Source: Halalkaliarchaeum sp. AArc-CO (lineage in GTDB: Archaea > Halobacteriota > Halobacteria > Halobacteriales > Haloferacaceae). From it: a stretch of 64,000 bases of DNA. The notes under the pieces were generated by a model that did not search any database, had not been told where the DNA came from, and saw only the letters and a list, made by a program, of their open reading frames with translations. The position numbers were made by a program, and so were the translations under genes. This document shows, piece by piece, positions 8,360-16,568 of this stretch; the first letter of the stretch is position 1, and every line of letters begins with the position of its first letter. The stretch spans positions 806,001-870,000 of the forward strand of contig NZ_CP087723.1 of the NCBI RefSeq assembly GCF_024972735.1, read 5' to 3'.

Positions 8360-9070
8360 TCACCTGTCGATGTCTTCCCCAAATCGACCGTAGAGCCGGG
8401 CGAACAGTTCCGCCTCGGCGCGTTCTTGAGCGTCGACGTCGCTCCGGTCACGGATCCGTCGCGTTATGCCCCGGAGGGCCGCTGGCGGATTCGCGGCGAG
8501 TTCCACCGCCACCTCGAAGGGATCGTCGGTGATCCGGGAGACGAGTCCGATCCGGCGTGCCTCCTCGGCGTCGATGGTCCGGCCGGACAGGGAAAGATCG
8601 AGGGCGTTGCCCTCTCCGACGATCCGGGGCAACCGGGCGGTGCCACCCCAGGCGCCGAACAGTCCGAGCCGGACGCCCGACTCCGCGAACGTCGCTTCCG
8701 GCGTGGCAATTCGGAGATCACACGCGAGCGCGAGTTCGACCCCACCGCCGCGTGCTGGCCCGTCGATTCCGGCGACGACGACCGGATCACACTCCGCTAT
8801 CAGTCGGGCGACCCTCGCCCCGTGTCGGGCGAACGCCGCAGGATCCGACAGCGACGCAACAGCATCCAGGTCAGCCCCTGCACAGAACGCGTCACCCACT
8901 CCCGTGAGATAGACAACCGGATCCCCTACTCGTTCGGCGTGCCGGAGTGCATATTCCAGGCGGGTCAGGTCGGCGGGAGAGACGGCGTTGCGTCGAGCAG
9001 GAGTCGCGAATTCGACCGTTCGAATCTCATCGCGCGTCCGCGTCCGAACAGTCACGGTTGATTCCCCCAT
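8360..9070 (-). CDS. Enoyl-CoA hydratase/isomerase family protein
   Basis: 236 aa crotonase-fold protein. The CoA-binding and oxyanion-hole segments are visible: GDAFCAGADLDAVASL and VVVAGIDGPARGGGVELALACDLRIA. Further on are AESGVRLGLFGAWGGTARLPRIVG and a DAEEARRIGLV element. The usual hydratase glutamate pair is only partly evident (E in AESGV; the GG of WGG sits where some family members carry the second acid), so the exact reaction cannot be assigned. Convergent with nadE. Confidence 0.88.
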   Translation of the reverse strand: MGESTVTVRTRTRDEIRTVEFATPARRNAVSPADLTRLEYALRHAERVGDPVVYLTGVGDAFCAGADLDAVASLSDPAAFARHGARVARLIAECDPVVVAGIDGPARGGGVELALACDLRIATPEATFAESGVRLGLFGAWGGTARLPRIVGEGNALDLSLSGRTIDAEEARRIGLVSRITDDPFEVAVELAANPPAALRGITRRIRDRSDVDAQERAEAELFARLYGRFGEDIDR

Positions 9071-9180
9071 CGACGCGACGTAGTCGTGCGGTTTTGTCGA
9101 CTGTTGTGACGGATGTGCACACCTCGAATCCGGCGGGATTTTCCAAAGGTCTTTGCCTTTCGCTCCCCAACCTCGTGTTG

Positions 9181-9840
9181 ATGGACGACGCCGTGCGGGC
9201 TCGCAACGCCGCGCGCGAGGCGCTCTCGGATATCGAACCGGTGCGGCTCCGTGAGGTTCTCGATGACCGGATCGCCGACGCCTCGATGACCCCCGGAGTT
9301 TTGACGCTTTTGAGCGCGCGCGCGCTCTCGCCCGACGTCGATCTCGACGGGCTACACGGGTGTGCTGCCGGTGTGCAGCTCATCTACGAGGGGCTCCGTC
9401 TCACTCGAGCGCTCGCACACGAGGAACCGTGGGCCGACGTCGCCGACACCGAGACGGACATCGACGCCGACCTCGACGTCGTCGCTGCCGACGTGCTCGT
9501 GGCGAGGGGATTTTATCTGTTGGCACGCACTGAAGCCGGCGACCGAGCCGTCCAGGTCGTCCGGTCGTTCGGCCGCGACCAGACGCTCCGGGAAGCCGAG
9601 GGGGCCGATGTCGAAACGCTGGATCGGAACCTCGAGGCCGACGTGTTCGAACTCGCCGTGCTTGCGGGCACGACCGCCGTCGGCGAGGATCCGCCGGACG
9701 AACTGCTTTCCTACGCCTGCGAACTCGCCAGGGAGTACGAGGGCGACATGCCCCCGGCCCGGCAGGCGCTCCCGGAGACGACCACCGACCACATCGCTAC
9801 GCTGACTGGCGGGCGGGTGCCGTCGACGACGGATTCCTGA
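9181..9840 (+). CDS. Conserved haloarchaeal protein, helical, possibly DUF7114
   Basis: 219 aa from the ATG at 9181 (MDDAVRARNAAREALSDIEP). It is acidic and helical. The stretch DLDGLHGCAAGVQLIYEGLRLTRALAHEEPW is followed by IDADLDVVAADVLVARGFYLLART. This has the look of an all-helical polyprenyl-synthase-like fold, but without the DDxxD metal-binding motifs. From memory it belongs to a haloarchaea-restricted DUF family. Its position directly before tRNA-Thr is typical. Function unknown. Upstream in-frame sequence is antisense to the neighbouring hydratase gene and is excluded. Confidence 0.75.
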   Translation: MDDAVRARNAAREALSDIEPVRLREVLDDRIADASMTPGVLTLLSARALSPDVDLDGLHGCAAGVQLIYEGLRLTRALAHEEPWADVADTETDIDADLDVVAADVLVARGFYLLARTEAGDRAVQVVRSFGRDQTLREAEGADVETLDRNLEADVFELAVLAGTTAVGEDPPDELLSYACELAREYEGDMPPARQALPETTTDHIATLTGGRVPSTTDS

Positions 9841-9888
9841 GGCGAATCGAAAGCCCTAAAGACGAATCCAGCCAACCCACTGTTGCGC

Positions 9889-9960
9889 GCCTGGGTAGCT
9901 TAGCGGTAAAGCGCGTCCTTGGTAAGGACGAGACCGCGGGTTCAATTCCCGCCTCAGGCT
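9889..9960 (+). tRNA. tRNA-Thr (anticodon GGT), island attachment site
   Basis: The 72-nt sequence folds as a cloverleaf. GCCTGGG pairs with CTCAGGC (one G-U), with T as discriminator. The D arm contains TAGCTTAGCGGTAAAGC. The anticodon stem-loop is CGTCC-TTGGTAA-GGACG with anticodon GGT. The T arm is GCGGG-TTCAATT-CCCGC. An integrase gene starts about 190 bp downstream, and a diverged copy of the 3' half lies at 24125-24167, so this gene is the left junction of an integrated island. Confidence 0.95.
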
Positions 9961-10150
9961 TGCTTTCCCTGTTTCTTCCGGTAGTTACCGTGTTCTCCGT
10001 CGGTGAAACAAAGATGGGTTTGAAAGGACGCGAGGGTGCCCTTCTCGGGAGCGCCTTGACGCTGTCACGCGTTTTTCAGGTACAGTCAAGCATACTAGAT
10101 GAATATAAACCCGGGCGAATACTAGCTCTAGCGTTTGGACGGGAGGTGCG

Positions 10151-11281
10151 ATGAGAATGAAGCACGGAGACGAGAACAAGGTAGACGGTATCGTCCTCGT
10201 AACAGAGGACGCCGCAGAATACCTGAATCCTCGGCAGGAACTCTCTTACCGGGAACACCGCAGAGAGTTAGCGGAGTGGATGCTCAGCCTCGGAAAAGAC
10301 CCGGGGAAGGCAGAGGGCTACAGCCATACTACTGCGAAGAACAGGATGAACCGGCTCGACCTCTTCTACCGGTACACCTGGGATCAGGAAGGCCGATACG
10401 TCCAGGATCTCTCGACTGATCACGCCGATTCTTGGATGCGTTGGCTCGCACGGAAAGACTACAAGGAGTCGACGAAGTGCCACTACCAGAAGGCCGTCCA
10501 CACCTTGTTCAAATGGCAGAACTGGGAACGCGACCGGAACATCGACTGGGAACCTGTGATCGAGTACAGCGATCCCTCCACCAACTACACCCCGAGAGAC
10601 TACCTGACAAGGGACGACCGTAGAAAACTCCGGGAAGCTGCGATGGAGTACGGATCCGTACCTCACTACAATTCTTTAATGCCGGAGGAGCGGGACCGCT
10701 GGAGGAAGCACCTCGCACAGCGGCTCCAGAAACCCGCTGAAAAGGTAGGGAAGGAGGACTGGATCAAGGCGAACTCCTTCAAGTACACCTCAATGATCTA
10801 CACCGCTTTGGACGCGGGACTACGGCCATGTGAGGTCGAACGCGCCAACCTTCGATGGGTGGACACGGACAACCAGGTACTACGGATTCCCAGGGAGGAC
10901 GCATCGAAGAACCGTGAGAACTGGATCATCGCACTGAAACCCGAGACCGCATCCATACTGGAACGCTGGATCGAGGAACGAAAAACACGTGAGAAGTACG
11001 ACAACCGGGAGGCGTTGTGGCTTACCAAGTACGGCAACAGGTACAACAAGGACTCCTTCAGGACCGTCTTCCGGAACATCGCCCAGGAGGCAGGGCTCGA
11101 CCTCGAGAACCGTGACCTGACTCCTTACAGCATCCGGCACTCCACCGCTACATACATCGCCGAGGAACAAGGGTTAGCGGTCGCTGCCGCACAGTGCCGC
11201 CACAAGTCCAAACGGACTACGGAGAAGTACGAGCATAGTTCAGTTAGTCGTCAATCCGACGCGGTCAACAGCATAGACTGA
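10151..11281 (+). CDS. Tyrosine recombinase (integrase) next to tRNA-Thr
   Basis: 376 aa. The catalytic domain occupies about residues 210-376. ALDAGLRPCEVERANL holds the first catalytic Arg; TPYSIRHSTATYIAEE is the HxxR-type box, with Tyr in place of the first His, as is usual in haloarchaeal integrases; CRHKSKRTTEKYEH carries the late His and the nucleophilic Tyr. The N-terminal half is a SAM-like core-binding domain. A ribosome site GGGAGGTG precedes the ATG; another ATG lies two codons in. Its position beside the attachment site makes it the likely enzyme for island integration. It is diverged from the second integrase at 18107 and lacks that protein's zinc ribbon. Confidence 0.92.
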   Translation: MRMKHGDENKVDGIVLVTEDAAEYLNPRQELSYREHRRELAEWMLSLGKDPGKAEGYSHTTAKNRMNRLDLFYRYTWDQEGRYVQDLSTDHADSWMRWLARKDYKESTKCHYQKAVHTLFKWQNWERDRNIDWEPVIEYSDPSTNYTPRDYLTRDDRRKLREAAMEYGSVPHYNSLMPEERDRWRKHLAQRLQKPAEKVGKEDWIKANSFKYTSMIYTALDAGLRPCEVERANLRWVDTDNQVLRIPREDASKNRENWIIALKPETASILERWIEERKTREKYDNREALWLTKYGNRYNKDSFRTVFRNIAQEAGLDLENRDLTPYSIRHSTATYIAEEQGLAVAAAQCRHKSKRTTEKYEHSSVSRQSDAVNSID

Positions 11282-11447
11282 ACTTCGGTCAAATCGATAC
11301 ACGGCGTATAGTCGCCGTGTTTTCAAACCTGATTCAGACCTGTTTTCCCATGCTGCCAGGAACCGTTCTAACCTGATTCAAGGCTGATTCAGAACCGGTG
11401 AATAGTAGGAGGCTTAAGAGACTTGAGTACGAAATTCTGTTTAGTAT

Positions 11448-13871
11448 ATGAGTGGTGCCCTGCCTTATGTTGATACTGAGGAATGTGTAGTAGCCGCTCT
11501 GGAGGCTTTTGAATCCTGGCTTGAGAACTATTTAGAACAAGACCAGGTAAGCTGGAAGATCGTTTTCGATCAATATAGCACGATCTTCATCGATGATCCT
11601 TCCTCTGATCTGATCGACATTTCTATCACTGGACGCCTTTCAGAACAGATACCTGAGGAATATGCTAATGATTCAGGAGAAATACGCACGCCTGTTTTTC
11701 CAGCTGGTGCTCAAGGATTCCCAGACAACATCAAGGTTAATGAATCAGTGGGGCATGAAGAGTTATTCTCTGAGATTGTTGTCGAACTTCAGGAACTCGA
11801 AGAAGGTTCTGCTTCTGAGGACATTGTTCTAGAAGATGTTATTGAACGTCATAATGATCATGGGATTGTGGATGCCTTCGGCAGCGTCTGGGGTGAACGT
11901 GATTCTCTATTAGCGGTGAAAGCGGCTGAGCGCTCTCTATCCGAAGAGGACCCTGATATCGTTGTCAGCTTTGATGTTCTCCAGAGAATGGCTCCTCCTT
12001 TCCAATATGCAGATTATCTGAAGTATGAACAGCATGAGGATGGCGAGCTGCTGAGCCAGCATAAAGTCAGTTTCAATAAGATCGTAGAGTCAGAGTCTCT
12101 CTCGTCCGAGGAACTTCCTGAAGCCGAGAAAGTGTATGTTCATCAGGATAAGAGGGTTGCAGCATCAGATCATGATATCTCTTCCCAGGATATCGCTCAA
12201 GCCATTCAGGGAAATGTACTACGTAAGAACAGTTTTTGTACACTTTCTGACCCTACTGATAGAGGTTTAAGAGCCCGTGTTGGATCCATAGAGAAAGTAG
12301 TGCTTGAAGAAGATGAAGAGACTTACCGCGGCTTTGTCCGTATCTCACCTAGCGTTGATGTCTCTCTTGTATACGATTTCTATGCAGCGCTCCGTGTACC
12401 TGAAGCTCCCTATCTGACCCATGATTTGGCTCAGGAAACCGTAGACTGGGATAGAGACCACAATCGGTTTTCGGGTTGGAGTGCGGCAGGCGACGGTTTT
12501 GCCTACCATAGCATTGATCGGAGGAGAGACATTCAACGTCGGTTGCTCGCACATAAGTACTGGGTCATACACGGTGAGAAGTACCGCAGAAAGGCCGATT
12601 TCGAAGACGATGTTGAAGCCCTTATTGAGATGATGGAGTCGGAACTGAACTGCGAGGTCTCTTGGCGCAAGTTTGAGGGAACCCGTATTCAGAAGACGCC
12701 TATCCGCCAGTCAGATGTATTGGAACAGATTAGGAACGATGTCCGTACGCCACCTGACAGAAGCACCTTGCTCGAGGCCATAGATCCATTCACAAACAGC
12801 AGCGAGGATGTCGAAGATATTGATGAACCGCTGTTTCCCAGCGATCTATCCGAATTCGTTGCCGATACAAGCATAATCGATGCCCAGGTAATCACGAGAC
12901 TTGTATCAGAGGGTGATCTATACAGATCAACCGTACTGATCCCGGATGTAGTACTGGAAGAGATTCACCGACAGGTCGAAAAAGGAGCTTCACGAGGCGA
13001 CTCCGGCCTTGAGGAGCTAACCGCATTAAGAGAGCTCACGGAAAAGGATATCATCAACCTTGAAACAGTTACTACAGAAAAATCTGTAGATACTGAGGAC
13101 AACGTCGCAGTCGATCAATCACTAATTCAAGTCGCAAAGAAACACGACGTCCCACTCTGTTCTGCAGACGAGACACTTCTGAAGTTCGCGGAGGCAGCTG
13201 GTGTCACTGCATACCCCTTAGAACAGGAACTTTCCCACTGGAGCCAGACGATCAAAAATTCGCTGAGACAAAGCGGTGAGCTTCCGATTACTGACTTGGT
13301 TAGGAAAGTCTACCAGAAAGTCGATGAGAAGAAGTTTTCAGAAGAATCGGTGCATCAAGCCCTCTTCAGAAGTCCTGGACGGATACCATCTCAAGATATA
13401 GCTATGGAGATGGCTATACGGGAAGAAATCAACCGTCTTGTACGCCGCGGAGAACTGTACCAACAAGGTGGACAGGTAGGTCTCAAACAGGAAGTCACAG
13501 TGGTACCTTCGCTAGGTGCGATTAAAGACAGGACACTTTTTGAGAAGATAGATAACGGTGAACTTTCCGACAGAATCGAAATCCCTCCCCACAAAATCCA
13601 GTTCAAAGTCCTTCTACCAGATACCTTCAAGCACTGGGCTTCACTCCAAGGCAAGCAGGAATACCTTTTAGCACTCGACAAGCTAGAAGATCTGGATAGT
13701 CAGGCCGAAATCCGGATTGAATGGAGGGAAGTCCTACCATCAGAAACAGGGTTAGCATTGCTGGACGAGGAACAGTTCTCCAATCTCTTCCAAGGCCTTC
13801 AAAGGAAGACCGCCGTGGAACTCAACACTGTAATCGGCACGGGTTCCAGCTCTATCCTGATAAATCATTAA
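11448..13871 (+). CDS. Large protein with a central PIN nuclease domain, unknown N-terminal half
   Basis: 807 aa. Residues 1-460 match no family I know and contain no ATPase loop. Residues about 465-585 form a PIN domain of the PINc/VapC-ATPase type: EFVADTSIID (first Asp), LIPDVVLEEIHRQVEKG (Glu), NVAVDQSLIQVAKKHDV (Asp) and LCSADETLLKFAEAAGV (Asp), the complete acidic set for a metal-dependent RNase. The region after it (about 600-700) looks like a winged helix (RIPSQDIAMEMAIREEINRLVRRGELYQQGGQ). AT-rich codon use differs from the core genome. It lies upstream of, and co-directional with, the QatB-like/QueC-like genes, with a gap of about 375 bp. A nuclease effector role is inferred. Confidence 0.8.
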   Translation: MSGALPYVDTEECVVAALEAFESWLENYLEQDQVSWKIVFDQYSTIFIDDPSSDLIDISITGRLSEQIPEEYANDSGEIRTPVFPAGAQGFPDNIKVNESVGHEELFSEIVVELQELEEGSASEDIVLEDVIERHNDHGIVDAFGSVWGERDSLLAVKAAERSLSEEDPDIVVSFDVLQRMAPPFQYADYLKYEQHEDGELLSQHKVSFNKIVESESLSSEELPEAEKVYVHQDKRVAASDHDISSQDIAQAIQGNVLRKNSFCTLSDPTDRGLRARVGSIEKVVLEEDEETYRGFVRISPSVDVSLVYDFYAALRVPEAPYLTHDLAQETVDWDRDHNRFSGWSAAGDGFAYHSIDRRRDIQRRLLAHKYWVIHGEKYRRKADFEDDVEALIEMMESELNCEVSWRKFEGTRIQKTPIRQSDVLEQIRNDVRTPPDRSTLLEAIDPFTNSSEDVEDIDEPLFPSDLSEFVADTSIIDAQVITRLVSEGDLYRSTVLIPDVVLEEIHRQVEKGASRGDSGLEELTALRELTEKDIINLETVTTEKSVDTEDNVAVDQSLIQVAKKHDVPLCSADETLLKFAEAAGVTAYPLEQELSHWSQTIKNSLRQSGELPITDLVRKVYQKVDEKKFSEESVHQALFRSPGRIPSQDIAMEMAIREEINRLVRRGELYQQGGQVGLKQEVTVVPSLGAIKDRTLFEKIDNGELSDRIEIPPHKIQFKVLLPDTFKHWASLQGKQEYLLALDKLEDLDSQAEIRIEWREVLPSETGLALLDEEQFSNLFQGLQRKTAVELNTVIGTGSSSILINH

Positions 13872-13962
13872 TTCCGAATCCCGGTATGAAAACCATCGAA
13901 ATTGCACCTAAGCCAGTGTTTTTCGATTTTCTTAGCAGTTCGGCCACTTCGGCAGGAAAGCA

Positions 13963-13992
13963 GAACTCCAACCCTCATTAGCGAGGGAGTTC
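13963..13992. terminator. Stem-loop in the gap after the PIN gene
   Basis: GAACT (13963-13967) plus CCCTC (13972-13976) pair with GAGGG (13983-13987) plus AGTTC (13988-13992), with a four-base bulge and a six-base loop. It lies about 90 bp after the PIN gene stop. It could end that transcript or belong to an untranslated RNA. There is no strong T tract next to it. The rest of 13872-14209 holds no convincing gene. Confidence 0.3.
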
Positions 13993-14208
13993 GGGGACTT
14001 CGGCATATCGGAAAAGGGTAGCTCTGTTGACCTCGCTCACCCAGTCCAGGGTGAAGCCATCTGAGGAAAAGCGGCCGAACAAACGAAACGATGCTTGCGT
14101 GTTCTTGATCAAGTGAAGAGAGGAGGACACCCGTCTCGTCGAAAGGTTCGCTCGTCAACAGAGCTCATAGATCACGATTGAGGTTGCCGATTAAGTGTCA
14201 CTGTCAAG

Positions 14209-14220
14209 TGATTATTTATG
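14209..14220 (+). promoter_or_regulatory. Probable TATA box for the QatB-like gene
   Basis: The AT-rich stretch GATTATTTATG lies about 28-37 nt before the ATG at 14247, the spacing expected for an archaeal TATA box giving a leaderless or nearly leaderless transcript. This suggests that the QatB-like/acidic/QueC-like trio is transcribed from its own promoter, separately from the PIN gene. Confidence 0.4.
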
Positions 14221-14246
14221 TTTTGGCTGAATATGTTTTCACAGAT

Positions 14247-14726
14247 ATGGGAAGCGCCTCCACTGGTTCCTCAGGAGCATCAAGCATAGGATATACAGAT
14301 GCAAAGAAAGGGATGAATCAAGCTTTAGAATCAGATAAAACACAGATGGCGGTTGATATCGCAGTTACTGGCGCTTTAGCCGTACAGCCGAACGGTCCAG
14401 CGAAAGTAACCACTTATGCTTATCTAAAGCACACAAACACCTTTATTCAAACAACAAGCCAGGAAGGTATTGAGGCAGGAATCCAAGCGACCGGTAAAAG
14501 CATGGTAAAAGGAGAAATAGCTAATCAGGTTTCCGGAGGAATCGTTCATACATCACAACAAGCAGTTTCAGCTGCCTCCGAAAACGAAACAGTGGCAAGA
14601 GGTGTTGACGAGGTAAACAACAACTTCGGAACACCTTCGGAAGAGGCCGCAAAGGCGACTCTTGGAAGCGTTATCTCCAATGGTGCGGACGCCATGATGA
14701 CTGGAGGTTCGAAAGACGATGAGTGA
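14247..14726 (+). CDS. QatB-like small protein with Gly/Ser-rich N terminus
   Basis: 159 aa from the ATG at 14247. It starts MGSASTGSSGASSIGYTDAK, a flexible Gly/Ser/Ala segment beginning Met-Gly, then becomes a helical Ala/Thr/Gln-rich protein ending GGSKDDE. The Met-Gly-Ser/Thr start followed by Ser/Gly-rich sequence resembles QatB of the Qat antiphage system, but no longer homology can be claimed by eye. The stop codon lies inside the start of the next gene (overlap 14719-14726), and the QueC-like enzyme is third in the unit. From the context it may be the protein the QueC-like enzyme acts on. In-frame codons upstream to 14178 would hide the Gly N terminus and cross the TATA box. Confidence 0.7.
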   Translation: MGSASTGSSGASSIGYTDAKKGMNQALESDKTQMAVDIAVTGALAVQPNGPAKVTTYAYLKHTNTFIQTTSQEGIEAGIQATGKSMVKGEIANQVSGGIVHTSQQAVSAASENETVARGVDEVNNNFGTPSEEAAKATLGSVISNGADAMMTGGSKDDE

Positions 14727-15144
14727 CGATCCATTCGTAGATGAAGAAGAGGCAGAACAGAATATTGAGGAGTTTATTGAGGAACACGGGACAGAAGGTC
14801 TCTTCGTCGTATACTTTCGTCAGTTCATCTTTAGCTTCATAATGCAGGAGCTGAAGTCCAGTGACGAAGAAGTAGAGGACATCGGAACCCAGCTTCACCT
14901 TGACCCGGACGGAGACCAGCCTCTCAAAAATCAACGCGAACAAATGCTGGAACGGTGCGAACACTGGGCTCGAGACCTCGTCGATCACCTAAAAGAAGAT
15001 GAAGTCGTCTCCGAAGTCATCGAATCAGGCGATCTTTCACGGCTTGAAGACGAAGATGTCGAGGAACGAGTCGAACAGGCTATTGACGAGAAGTTTGGTG
15101 AATGGAAAAATCTTCTTGAGGACTTTCTTGAGGGACTGGAATGA
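14719..15144 (+). CDS. Acidic helical protein of the QueC-like cluster
   Basis: 141 aa, very acidic, and predicted to be almost all helix with coiled-coil character (EEAEQNIEEFIEEHG, DEDVEERVEQAIDEK). It contains one aromatic hydrophobic segment, LFVVYFRQFIFSFIMQEL (about residues 28-45), too polar at its edges to be a clear membrane helix. No family recognised. Its start overlaps the end of the QatB-like gene by 8 nt and its stop overlaps the QueC-like start (ATGA at 15141), so the three are translationally coupled and probably act together. Confidence 0.72.
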   Translation: MSDDPFVDEEEAEQNIEEFIEEHGTEGLFVVYFRQFIFSFIMQELKSSDEEVEDIGTQLHLDPDGDQPLKNQREQMLERCEHWARDLVDHLKEDEVVSEVIESGDLSRLEDEDVEERVEQAIDEKFGEWKNLLEDFLEGLE

Positions 15145-16568
15145 CAACGGAGAAATATTATGTTCTACGTCATCCTGAGTTCCAGAGACGGACGGAATCG
15201 AAACTTCGAAAGAAAGATGAAACGGACTATGATAATATCATAGCAGTTGTTCCATACAAAAAGGACGAATTTCCTTACGAAGTAGACTATAGCAGGAGGA
15301 AACCGCTAGAGGCGGACGAAGTCGTCAAGTACGATCACTCCATCACCCATAATCTGTTTCAGGATAGAGTTCCCGACATCGTATTAGATATTCTGGAAAT
15401 TGCTGTGGCTACATTCGCGGCAGACAAAGCAGTAGATCGCGGTGTTAAGATTAATGATGAGGACTTTGATGAAAGCCGACTCAACACCAGGAATATCAAG
15501 CTCCAGGTTCCAGTACTATCGCCTGAGATAGCGACTGAAGAGATGGAACGGCTCTACTCGGAGATGGTGTCCCACATGACTCGGGATGTTGTAGAGTACG
15601 ACTTCCAGCTCGTCGGCAAAACTGAGTCAATAGATAGATACACGGGCCAATGTGGCGATAACACAGTAAGCCTCCTTTCAGATGGTCTGGATAGTACTGC
15701 CGGTATCTACCATAACAAGTCCCAAGGAACGGAATCAGAGTACGTCACGGTCAATTATGGAAGCGGTGTTAGACCGAAAGTAGAAGAAATCGCAGAAGAA
15801 GCAGAGATTGACCCTCAAATCTTCAAAACTCGTTACGAAGGTAGCGGCGAATCTACTCAGTTCTCCCGAGGACTTCTCCATCTCAGCTTTGCAGCTGCTG
15901 CCGGTTCCGCCTTCGGCGCCAACGAAATACGATGTTTCGAGAATGGAATCATGGCCCGGTTCCTCATACTTTCCGAAGGCTGGATGACCACAAGAACCGT
16001 TTCACCACTCTTCTTAACCTACTTCAACAAGATACTGGATAGCCTTTCAAAGCCAATCACGGTCAAAAACCCGTTTGTCAACCACACCAAAACAGAGATC
16101 ATAAGCAAGATTCCTAGCACCGAAACAGTACAAAAAGCCATCTCTTGTCCACATAAAGCCTGGTTCGGAAACCAGAACTGCGGACTCTGTGTACCCTGCC
16201 TCATACGGAACATCGGCATAATTCAGAGCAGTCATGAAGTCGCATTAGAAGACCTCTCCAAGTATAACCCGTTGCTCTCAGCGAACTTCGAAAATCAGAC
16301 TTTCGACGTAGAAATAAAAGAGAATTTGAACGACAATGCAAACTCTCAAGATGTTTTCTTCAAAGCTGTAGCAGAGATAGCATACTTCTGCCGCCGCATC
16401 CTGAAAGAGAATCCTCGGGACCTCGCAATAGAGTATCCGGAATTGCTAAACAGGCCAATCTATAGACAACATCATCTATTTGCAGAAAACTTCGTGGAAT
16501 CCATGCACACAGCTTCAGAGAAAAACCCTACCCTCTCTTATCTAGTGAGAGAATCGTCAAACAATTAG
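15141..16568 (+). CDS. QueC-like ATP-pyrophosphatase, QatC-type
   Basis: 475 aa, about twice the length of housekeeping QueC. Residues about 175-188 carry the N-type PPase P-loop (VSLLSDGLDSTAGIY, SxGxDS). The zinc site is at about 336-353: Cys in ISCPHKAW, then NCGLCVPCLIRN, the C...CxxCxxC arrangement of QueC, which makes 7-cyano-7-deazaguanine. The N-terminal 170 residues and C-terminal 120 residues are extra and have no named domain. Long QueC-like proteins with such additions occur in antiphage systems (QatC, and Cap9 of type IV CBASS). No other queuosine-pathway genes are nearby, which argues against a tRNA-modification role. It overlaps the upstream gene by ATGA and, tail to tail, the TraB-like gene by 4 nt. 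Confidence 0.85.
   Translation: MTTEKYYVLRHPEFQRRTESKLRKKDETDYDNIIAVVPYKKDEFPYEVDYSRRKPLEADEVVKYDHSITHNLFQDRVPDIVLDILEIAVATFAADKAVDRGVKINDEDFDESRLNTRNIKLQVPVLSPEIATEEMERLYSEMVSHMTRDVVEYDFQLVGKTESIDRYTGQCGDNTVSLLSDGLDSTAGIYHNKSQGTESEYVTVNYGSGVRPKVEEIAEEAEIDPQIFKTRYEGSGESTQFSRGLLHLSFAAAAGSAFGANEIRCFENGIMARFLILSEGWMTTRTVSPLFLTYFNKILDSLSKPITVKNPFVNHTKTEIISKIPSTETVQKAISCPHKAWFGNQNCGLCVPCLIRNIGIIQSSHEVALEDLSKYNPLLSANFENQTFDVEIKENLNDNANSQDVFFKAVAEIAYFCRRILKENPRDLAIEYPELLNRPIYRQHHLFAENFVESMHTASEKNPTLSYLVRESSNN

Noticed and set aside
13868-14158. A 96-codon minus-strand frame in the gap before the QatB-like gene
   Set aside because: No start context, no family, composition unlike its neighbours.
15141-16568. 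Housekeeping queuosine/archaeosine synthesis role for the QueC-like protein
   Set aside because: It is twice the usual length, lies in a mobile island, and no queD, queE or tgt gene is nearby.
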